Shown here piece after piece: positions 1 through 7,366 of a stretch of 10,328 nucleotides of DNA. Numbering within the stretch: the first letter of the stretch is position 1; each line of letters starts with the position of its first letter. The stretch is from Solirubrobacterales bacterium (GTDB lineage Bacteria > Actinomycetota > Thermoleophilia > Solirubrobacterales > Solirubrobacteraceae), in assembly GCA_025964075.1 (NCBI GenBank), contig JAOPZQ010000406.1, positions 1 to 10,328 on the forward strand, in the 5' to 3' direction. The position numbers and the translations under genes are program-made. Below the pieces are notes generated by a model that saw only the letters and a list, made by a program, of their open reading frames with translations, made no database searches and was not told the origin of the DNA.

Positions 1-1022
1 CCCGTCCCCGTGGCCGCCGCGAGGATCCGGTCGGCGGGACGCAGCAGCGTGGGGCGCCGCCAGCCCTCGAACACGCCGGAGGCGATGGTCCCGCCCTCGT
101 CGGAGACGTCGGGGATCGACTCGGAGAGGGCGCGGCGGAGATCGGCGAGCGTGCCGCGCTCCTCGGGGACGACCGCGAGCGCGCGGTCCAGGGCGGCGGA
201 GAGCCCGGGCGGCAGGTCGCGGCGGCGCCGGGCGAGCGTGGGGAGGGGACGCCCGAGGCGTCGTGCCGTCGCCGCCGGCGTGGCGGCGCGGACGGGGTTG
301 TCGCCGGCGAGGCCCTCGTAGAGGACGAGCGCGAGCGCGTAGAGGTCGGCGGCCGGCGTCACCCGGGCGCCCTCGGCCTGCTCCGGCGCCATGTACGCGA
401 GCGTCCCTACGATGTCGCCCGTGCGGGTCAGGAGCTCCCCGCCGGCGACGTGAGCGACGCCGAAGTCCGTGAGCTTGGCGATGCCCGCGCCCTGCGCCGG
501 GTCGTCCGGGACCATCACGTTCGAGGGCTTGACGTCCCGGTGGATGACGCCCTGGGCGTGGGCGTGCGCGAGCGCGTCGCAGAGCGCGACTCCGAGGCAG
601 GCGATGTCGCGATCCGAGAGCGCCCCGTCCGCGTAGAGATCGGCCAGGGTCTCCCCGGCGACGAGCTCCGAGACGAGGTACGCGGTCCGGTCCTCCTCGC
701 CCGCCTCGTAAAGCATCACGATGCCGGGATGGTTGAGGCGCGCCGCGGCCAGCGCCTCCCGGCCCTTCTCCGCCGTCGCCGACGGGATCACCTTGACCGC
801 GACCTCGCGGACCAGCCGCTCGTCGTGCGCGAGCCACACGGTCCCGAACGCCCCGGCGCCGAGGGGGCGCCGCAGGCGGTAGCGGCCGAGCACGAGGTCG
901 GGGGGATCCCAGGGCGAATCGTCGCTGTCCCCGGCGAGCCGCCGCGTGATGCGCATGCCCCCGGGGTCGCTCCACGCCTGGGTACGCGTGGGGTCGGTCG
1001 GAGGAGACGGTCGACGCGCCAT
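1..1022 (-). CDS. PknB-type serine/threonine protein kinase, C-terminus beyond the window
   Basis: This is a Hanks-type Ser/Thr protein kinase that transfers phosphate from ATP to protein Ser/Thr residues. About 340 codons are visible. The motifs appear in order: glycine loop LGAGAFGTV (residues 54-62), VAVK with the ATP-binding Lys at 77, catalytic HRDVKPSN (Asp163), DFG (186-188), an activation loop with several Thr, and YMAPEQ (APE 212-214). All key catalytic residues are present, so it should be active. The kinase fold ends near residue 300; the rest runs off the left edge, so a transmembrane segment or sensor domain cannot be judged. The ATG at 1022 is the most upstream in-frame start I find, but it lacks a clear ribosome binding site. 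An ATG at 956 has a GGAG about 13 bases upstream and leaves a shorter N-terminus. The gene is divergent from the membrane protein at 1219. The family is certain; the substrate is unknown. Confidence 0.93.
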   Translation of the reverse strand, partial: MARRPSPPTDPTRTQAWSDPGGMRITRRLAGDSDDSPWDPPDLVLGRYRLRRPLGAGAFGTVWLAHDERLVREVAVKVIPSATAEKGREALAAARLNHPGIVMLYEAGEEDRTAYLVSELVAGETLADLYADGALSDRDIACLGVALCDALAHAHAQGVIHRDVKPSNVMVPDDPAQGAGIAKLTDFGVAHVAGGELLTRTGDIVGTLAYMAPEQAEGARVTPAADLYALALVLYEGLAGDNPVRAATPAATARRLGRPLPTLARRRRDLPPGLSAALDRALAVVPEERGTLADLRRALSESIPDVSDEGGTIASGVFEGWRRPTLLRPADRILAAATGT

Positions 1023-1152
1023 CGGCGCGGTGTTCGCCGCCGGAGGAAGGCTCCCTGCCGGCCACGGCGTAGAGGGTGTCCCGCACGCCGCCGCCCAGCC
1101 TTCCTTCCCGGGGCTATGCCGCCCGCTCGCCGTCCGGGCTCGCCGGTCCGGG

Positions 1153-1177
1153 GGGGAGCCCCGTCATCCGGCTCCCC
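1153..1177. repeat. Perfect 8-bp inverted repeat between the divergent kinase and membrane-protein genes
   Basis: GGGGAGCC (1153-1160) and GGCTCCCC (1170-1177) are perfect inverted copies separated by 9 bases. They lie in the 196-base divergent intergenic region (1023-1218), just upstream of a weak -10-like CATACT (1181-1186) for the rightward gene. The repeat could be an operator or only a GC-rich coincidence. The rest of this region holds no other clear signal, and I found no convincing promoter for the kinase. Confidence 0.35.
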
Positions 1178-1207
1178 GGTCATACTGGCAGCGGTCCTTC
1201 CCCCGCT

Positions 1208-1212
1208 AGGAG
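1208..1212 (+). promoter_or_regulatory. Ribosome binding site AGGAG that fixes the TTG start at 1219
   Basis: AGGAG lies 6 bases before the TTG at 1219. It supports this non-ATG start for the membrane protein, since no ATG or GTG is found at a suitable distance. Confidence 0.7.
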
Positions 1213-1218
1213 CGATCT

Positions 1219-2337
1219 TTGTCGTTCTTCGACGACGTCGACGAGCCCCGCACCGAGTCGCGGCCACGCCGGGCCGCTCCGTCCGGGCGCCGGCCGCCGC
1301 CGATCGATCCGCAGACCTTGAGAGTGCGCCGACTCACGGCGCTCGGCGTCGGCGTGGTCGCGCTCATCCTCCTGATCGTGATCGTGAAGGGGTGCGTCGA
1401 CAGCCAGGCCAAGCAGGCGCTCAAGGACTACGACCGCAACGTGGCCCGCGTCGCCCAGGCATCCGACAACCAGGTCAAGAGCCCGCTGTTCAACCTGCTC
1501 TCGCACACGGCGGGCAAGCAGCCTCAGGACGTCGCGACGTCGATCAACCAGCTCAAGGTGGTAGCGGACGGCCAGATCAAGCAGGCAGAGAAGATCAACG
1601 TGCCGGACGAGGTCCACGACGCGCAGGTGGACTTCCTGCTGACGCTGGAGCTGCGGCGCGACGCGGTGGCTCGGATCGCCAGCAACATCGAGTCGGCCAT
1701 GAGCCGCACGGGCGCCGCCTCGGGCGCGATCCAGAAGATCGCCGGCCAGAACCAGGCGTTCCTGGCGTCCTACGTCGTGTTCTCCCAGCAGACCGTCCCC
1801 CTCATCACCTCGGGGCTGACGAAGAAGGGCATCGCGGTCGGCGGCACCGGTGAGCCCATCCCGACGATGCAGTCGGTGCCGAACCTCGAGTGGCTGCGGC
1901 CCGACTACGTGGCCAGCGCGCTGAACGCGTCGGTGACCAACACGTCGGGCAGCAACGCCGGCCCGATCAAGCCGGGCAGCCACGGCCACGGGCTGCTCGC
2001 CGTGTCCGCCGGGAGCATCACCCTGACGCCGGGCACGACGGCGCGCATCCCGGCCTCGCCGGCGCCGGTCTTCGCGGTCAAGTACCAGAACCAGGGGTCG
2101 AACGACGAGACCAACGTGCGCGTCCGGCTGCAGGTCAGCGGATCGGGAGCCCCGATCAGCGAGACGAAGACGGTCCCGCAGACCAAGGCCGGCCAGACGG
2201 GCACGGTCAACATCGGCCTCACGAAGACCCCTCCACGGGGCACGGTCGTCACCGTCAAGGTCACGGTCCTACCGGTCCGGGGCGAGGGGACGACGTCCAA
2301 CAACTCGCAGAGCTATCAGGTGTTGTTCACCGGGTAG
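1219..2337 (+). CDS. Single-pass membrane protein with an extracytoplasmic CARDB/Ig-like C-terminal domain
   Basis: The 372-residue product is not a family I can name. Residues 1-39 are a polar, Arg/Pro-rich, presumably cytoplasmic tail. Residues about 40-57 form one strongly hydrophobic membrane helix (ALGVGVVALILLIVIV), followed by Lys. Positive charges before the helix suggest N-in topology. Residues about 60-200 look helical (Gln/Ala/Lys-rich, low proline). Residues about 265-372 are Thr/Val-rich with alternating hydrophobics and the pattern VKYQNQGSNDETNVRVRL, which resembles CARDB/Ig-like adhesion or binding domains. The KGC after the helix is a poor lipobox because Lys is at -2, so I do not call a lipoprotein. 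The start is TTG with AGGAG upstream. It is divergent from the kinase, and a GC-rich hairpin follows its stop. Function unknown; a structural or signalling role at the cell surface is inference. Confidence 0.85.
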   Translation: MSFFDDVDEPRTESRPRRAAPSGRRPPPIDPQTLRVRRLTALGVGVVALILLIVIVKGCVDSQAKQALKDYDRNVARVAQASDNQVKSPLFNLLSHTAGKQPQDVATSINQLKVVADGQIKQAEKINVPDEVHDAQVDFLLTLELRRDAVARIASNIESAMSRTGAASGAIQKIAGQNQAFLASYVVFSQQTVPLITSGLTKKGIAVGGTGEPIPTMQSVPNLEWLRPDYVASALNASVTNTSGSNAGPIKPGSHGHGLLAVSAGSITLTPGTTARIPASPAPVFAVKYQNQGSNDETNVRVRLQVSGSGAPISETKTVPQTKAGQTGTVNIGLTKTPPRGTVVTVKVTVLPVRGEGTTSNNSQSYQVLFTG

Positions 2338-2343
2338 GCCCGT

Positions 2344-2363
2344 CGGCGGGCCGCTGCCCGCCG
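2344..2363 (+). terminator. GC-rich hairpin after the membrane-protein gene
   Basis: CGGCGGGC (2344-2351), loop CGCT, and GCCCGCCG (2356-2363) form a perfect 8-bp stem 6 bases after the stop codon. There is no run of T after it, only a pyrimidine-rich stretch. It is therefore an imperfect intrinsic terminator, of the kind often seen in high-GC Actinobacteria. Confidence 0.5.
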
Positions 2364-2366
2364 TCC

Positions 2367-2380
2367 TATCCTTCCCCCGA
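2367..2380 (+). promoter_or_regulatory. -10-like element placing the transcript start at the DUF4446 ATG (leaderless)
   Basis: TATCCT (2367-2372) fits the actinobacterial -10 pattern TANNNT. Its last base is 8 bases before the A of the ATG at 2380, so transcription would start at or within one base of the start codon. No Shine-Dalgarno sequence is present. A recognisable -35 is absent, as is common in this group. Confidence 0.45.
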
Positions 2381-2913
2381 TGCACAGCCTCAGCTCGACG
2401 ACCGGCATCGTGGCACTCGCCGCCGGCGGCGTCGCCGTGGTCGCCCTGCTCGCGGCCGTGGCCCTCGCCGTCCAGCTCCGGGGCGTGCGTCGCGCCCAGC
2501 GGATCGTGCTCGGCGACTCCGGCGCGCAGGACCTGGCCGCCCACGCGAGCGAGCTGCAGCGCGCGTTCCGCGAGCTGCACTCCTACGTCGAGGACGTCGC
2601 CGCGCAGCTCCACGGCCGCATGAGCGAGGCCGAGACCCGGCTCGACGAGACGCTGGCCTACCGTTCGCTCGTCCGCTACGACGCGTACAACGAGATGTCC
2701 GGGCGCCAGTCCATGACGATCGCGCTCCTCGATGCCTCCCAGTCGGGCGTGGTGCTGTCCTCGATCCACCACCGCGACCAGGCCCGCCTCTACGCCAAGC
2801 AGGTGATCGCCGGCCGGCCCGAGCACGAGCTCTCCCCCGAGGAAAGCGAGGCCGTGAAGCTGGCGCTGTCCTCCGGCGGCGGCGGCCGGGGCGACGCCGC
2901 CGGGCCCCAGTGA
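2380..2913 (+). CDS. DUF4446 family membrane-anchored protein
   Basis: This 177-residue protein has one N-terminal membrane helix (residues about 9-33, GIVALAAGGVAVVALLAAVALA). An amphipathic, probably coiled-coil stretch follows (about 50-92, Glu/Leu/Ala-rich). The conserved DUF4446 core lies at about 95-160: LVRYDAYNEMSGRQSMTIAL, then SGVVLSSIHHRDQARLYAK, then LSPEESEAVKLA. The tail is short and Gly-rich. The biochemical role of the family is not known to me. Its stop overlaps the pheA start (GTGA), so the two genes are probably one transcript and translationally coupled; a direct functional link to phenylalanine synthesis is not implied. The ATG at 2380 is supported by the -10-like TATCCT just upstream, which suggests a leaderless mRNA. 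Family assignment is confident. Confidence 0.9.
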   Translation: MHSLSSTTGIVALAAGGVAVVALLAAVALAVQLRGVRRAQRIVLGDSGAQDLAAHASELQRAFRELHSYVEDVAAQLHGRMSEAETRLDETLAYRSLVRYDAYNEMSGRQSMTIALLDASQSGVVLSSIHHRDQARLYAKQVIAGRPEHELSPEESEAVKLALSSGGGGRGDAAGPQ

Positions 2914-3773
2914 CGCCGGGCGCCCCGCGCCTGCGGATCGGCTACCTCGGACCGGACGGCACGTTCAGCCACGAGGCGGTGCTCGACGCGATCGCGGATC
3001 CCGACGAGGTCGAGCTCGTCGCGCTGCCGACGGTCTACGACACGGTCATGGCGGTCCACGACGGCCGCGTCGACCGCGGCCTTGTCCCGATCGAGAACTC
3101 GCTCGAGGGATCCGTGAACGCCACCCTCGACGCTCTCGCGGTCGAGACGGAGGACGTGGCCATCGTCGGCGAGTCCGTGCACGCCGTCCGCCATTGCCTC
3201 ATCGCGCGGGAGCCGATGGAGCTCGAGGAAGTCGAAGAGGTCATCTCCCATCCTCAGGCGAACGCCCAGTGCGCCAGGTTCATCCGCGACCGGCTCCCGG
3301 GCGCCAGTGTCCTGTCCGCGAGCTCAACGGCGGAGGCGGTCCGCATGGTCGCCGCGCAGGGCGGCCGCCGCGCCGCGCTCAGCACGCGCCTGGCGGCCGA
3401 GCTCTACGGCTGCGAGGTCCTCCGGGCGGGCGTCGAGGACGTCGCCGAGAACGAGACGCGCTTCGTGTGGATCGCCCGCCGCGACGCCGAGACTCCCGGC
3501 GAGCGGCACGGGCCCTGGAAGACCTCGCTCGTCTTCTGGGGCGTCGGCGCCGAGGCGCCCGGGTGGCTCGTGCGCTGCCTCTCCGAGTTCGCGTTCCGCG
3601 GGGTCAACCTGACGCGCATCGAGTCGCGGCCGCGCAAGCAGGGCCTGGGCCGCTACATGTTCTTCATCGACCTCGAGGGTCGCGACACCGACCGCCCGGT
3701 GGCCGAGGCGGTCGCCGCGCTCGAGGGTCAGACCGAGCGGGTGCGGGTCGTGGGTTCGTACCCGGCGGCGTAG
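2910..3773 (+). CDS. pheA: Prephenate dehydratase with a C-terminal ACT domain
   Basis: This cytosolic enzyme converts prephenate to phenylpyruvate, with loss of water and CO2, on the way to phenylalanine. The 287 residues contain the catalytic domain (about 8-190): GYLGPDGTFS (11-20), PIENSLEGS (60-68), SHPQA (113-117), SST (138-140), and the catalytic TRF motif (Thr183). The ACT domain (about 205-285) has the Phe-binding ESRP motif (238-241), so feedback inhibition by phenylalanine is expected. The usual GALV element of the ACT domain reads GWLV here (218-221). There is no chorismate mutase domain, so this is the monofunctional type. The GTG start at 2910 overlaps the DUF4446 stop by four bases and has no good Shine-Dalgarno sequence, which fits translational coupling. 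The frame stays open upstream of 2910, but that stretch is out of frame inside DUF4446 and is not pheA. Confidence 0.96.
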   Translation: MTPGAPRLRIGYLGPDGTFSHEAVLDAIADPDEVELVALPTVYDTVMAVHDGRVDRGLVPIENSLEGSVNATLDALAVETEDVAIVGESVHAVRHCLIAREPMELEEVEEVISHPQANAQCARFIRDRLPGASVLSASSTAEAVRMVAAQGGRRAALSTRLAAELYGCEVLRAGVEDVAENETRFVWIARRDAETPGERHGPWKTSLVFWGVGAEAPGWLVRCLSEFAFRGVNLTRIESRPRKQGLGRYMFFIDLEGRDTDRPVAEAVAALEGQTERVRVVGSYPAA

Positions 3774-3798
3774 GCGCCGCACGCGGCCAGCCCCGGCC

Positions 3799-3859
3799 TC
3801 GCTTCGCACCGACCGGGAGGGGCCGCCGGAGGGTCCCGGTACACTGCTCCGCGAAGCGA
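3799..3859 (+). promoter_or_regulatory. Nested inverted repeat and -10-like element at the HNH gene start
   Basis: An outer 9-bp perfect inverted repeat, TCGCTTCGC (3799-3807) and GCGAAGCGA (3851-3859), includes the A of the HNH start codon. Nested inside is a 7-bp repeat, ACCGGGA (3812-3818) and TCCCGGT (3834-3840). A TACACT hexamer (3840-3845, TANNNT type) lies between the inner and outer right arms and would start a transcript at about 3852. RNA read through from pheA could fold and mask the HNH start, while RNA starting near 3852 would lack the left arms. The repeats are plain in the sequence; the regulatory role is inference. The inner stem might also help terminate the pheA transcript. 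Confidence 0.45.
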
Positions 3860-4434
3860 TGAGCGCGTCAGTACCACCAGTCCCAGTGGGGTCCGCGCCG
3901 CCTCTGGAGCACCAGCGGCGCGGGCGCGACGGTGGTCGGGTGCTCGTCCTCAACGCAACCTTCGAGCCGATCAACGTGTGCACGGTGCGCCGCGCCGTCG
4001 TCCTCATGCTCAAGGGCAAGGCCGAGCTCCTCGAGCACGGCGTCCACGAGCTCCACTCGGCCAGCGCCACCGTGCCGCGACCGGCCGTGATCCGCCTCGT
4101 CACCTACGTCCGGATCCCGCGCGACCCGCACCGGCGCAAGATCACCCGGCGGGCGGTGTTCGCCCGCGACGGCTGGACATGCCAGTACTGCGGCTCCCGG
4201 TCGAACCTCACCGTCGATCACGTGATCCCGCGCTCCAAGGGCGGCGGGTCGAACTGGGACAACATCGTCGCCTCGTGCGCGCCGTGCAACCGGCGCAAGG
4301 GGGACTTCCTCCCCCCTCAGGCGGGCATGACCCTGCGCCGCGCCCCTCGGGTGCCGAATCCGCAGGTGTTCATCCACGTCGCGAGCCCGACGATCCCGCC
4401 CGCGTGGCGGCAGTACCTGGCCGAAGCCGCTTAA
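3859..4434 (+). CDS. HNH endonuclease family protein
   Basis: This 191-residue protein belongs to the widespread HNH family that begins LVLNATFEPINVCTVRRAV (here from residue 30). The nuclease core has CQYC (Cys108, Cys111), DH (Asp120-His121) followed by VIPRSKGGG, an Asn at 132/135, and CAPCNRRKG (Cys140, Cys143, Asn144). This gives the beta-beta-alpha metal site plus a four-Cys zinc site, all intact, so metal-dependent DNA cleavage is plausible. The first 27 residues are a Pro/Arg-rich extension of variable type. GTG at 3940 is an alternative start close to the conserved region. No restriction methylase, intein or intron accompanies it, so its job is unknown. It is convergent with gyrA and ends in a strong hairpin. 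Family is confident; role is not. Confidence 0.93.
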   Translation: MSASVPPVPVGSAPPLEHQRRGRDGGRVLVLNATFEPINVCTVRRAVVLMLKGKAELLEHGVHELHSASATVPRPAVIRLVTYVRIPRDPHRRKITRRAVFARDGWTCQYCGSRSNLTVDHVIPRSKGGGSNWDNIVASCAPCNRRKGDFLPPQAGMTLRRAPRVPNPQVFIHVASPTIPPAWRQYLAEAA

Positions 4435-4436
4435 CG

Positions 4437-4468
4437 ACGAAGGGCGCCGTCGAAACGGCGCCCTTCGT
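4437..4468 (+). terminator. Strong hairpin terminator after the HNH gene, possibly bidirectional
   Basis: ACGAAGGGCGCCGT (4437-4450), tetraloop CGAA, and ACGGCGCCCTTCGT (4455-4468) form a perfect 14-bp stem starting 2 bases after the HNH stop. Only a short T run follows. The hairpin may also stop minus-strand transcripts coming from gyrA and the small element at 4598-4694. Confidence 0.85.
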
Positions 4469-4597
4469 TTACGACTGTGGCTGCCTGGAATCGCGAGCGG
4501 CTCACCTGCCTTCAGTGGGCCGGGAGGGACGAATCCCCGACGCCGGTCGCGACGGTGTCTCGGTTGGACTCCGCCAGGCGGCGGTCAGCCTGCTGTC

Positions 4598-4642
4598 CTA
4601 ACGGCCGGACACCTCCAGCGTCCCGCAAGAACTGTCACTCAA
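4598..4642 (-). CDS. Possible 14-residue peptide ORF behind an extended ribosome binding site
   Basis: A TTG at 4642 opens a 14-codon frame (MSDSSCGTLEVSGR) ending in TAG at 4600-4598. It lies 9 bases after the GGAGG core of an exceptionally strong ribosome binding site. A GTG at 4638 in another frame would instead give 17 residues, ending at 4585. After the TAG the same frame stays open for about 31 codons to a TGA, but the composition (Arg, Pro, Ser, Thr) is what non-coding GC-rich DNA gives. No gene follows on this strand before the antisense of the HNH gene, so a leader peptide for a downstream gene is unlikely. The strength of the binding site is the only real evidence for translation. 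Confidence 0.3.
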   Translation of the reverse strand: MSDSSCGTLEVSGR

Positions 4643-4645
4643 CTA

Positions 4646-4661
4646 GGACCACCTCCTTTCT
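4646..4661 (-). promoter_or_regulatory. 16-base Shine-Dalgarno sequence complementary to the whole 16S rRNA tail
   Basis: The minus strand reads AGAAAGGAGGTGGTCC. The usual bacterial 16S rRNA 3' end, GGATCACCTCCTTTCT, pairs with it at all 16 positions: 15 Watson-Crick pairs and one G-U. Ordinary sites use 4-7 bases. It lies about 75 bases after the gyrA stop on the same strand. Read on the plus strand it is a near copy of the 16S tail (15 of 16 bases). Confidence 0.6.
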
Positions 4662-4694
4662 CTGGTCCGATCAGATTAGCGGACGCCATCGGAC
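4646..4694 (-). other. Two mutually exclusive hairpins around the extended ribosome binding site
   Basis: In minus-strand RNA, GTCCGAT (4694-4688) can pair with ATCGGAC (4671-4665), a 7-bp stem with a 16-base loop. Alternatively GGACCA (4668-4663) can pair with TGGTCC (4651-4646), a 6-bp stem whose 11-base loop holds AAAGGAGG. The arms at 4665-4671 and 4663-4668 overlap, so only one hairpin can form at a time. This is the layout of a switch, but no function is shown. Confidence 0.4.
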
Positions 4695-4734
4695 GGACGG
4701 GCCGCTACGTCGAGATCGTCCCTCAGGAGACCGG

Positions 4735-7362
<2,628 letters not shown>

Positions 7363-7366
7363 GGGA

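Larger units (their letters stand above)
4469..4734. other. 266-base convergent intergenic region between the HNH gene and gyrA
   Basis: There is no ordinary protein gene and no tRNA-like fold here: I found no T-loop GGTTCGA motif or acceptor stem. The part nearest gyrA (4598-4694) carries the extended Shine-Dalgarno element, the tiny ORF and the alternative hairpins listed separately. The remainder (4469-4597) has two small minus-strand hairpins: CCGCC/GGCGG with loop GCCT, and GGGA-TTCG-TCCC. Nothing further is recognised. Confidence 0.6.

Noticed and set aside
1386..1401. Lipoprotein signal (Cys after the membrane helix of the 1219 gene)
   Set aside because: The sequence VKGC has Lys at -2, unlike a lipobox, and the helix is preceded by a long tail.
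450..1853. Long plus-strand frame across the kinase and the first part of the membrane protein
   Set aside because: Arg/Pro/Gly-rich shadow of the real genes; it crosses two genes in opposite orientation and matches no family.
1890..2909. In-frame extension upstream of pheA
   Set aside because: Open frame without stops, but it lies out of frame over two real genes; homology begins just after the GTG at 2910.
4469..4734. tRNA genes, often found near gyrA
   Set aside because: No T-loop motif, anticodon arm or acceptor stem could be built.
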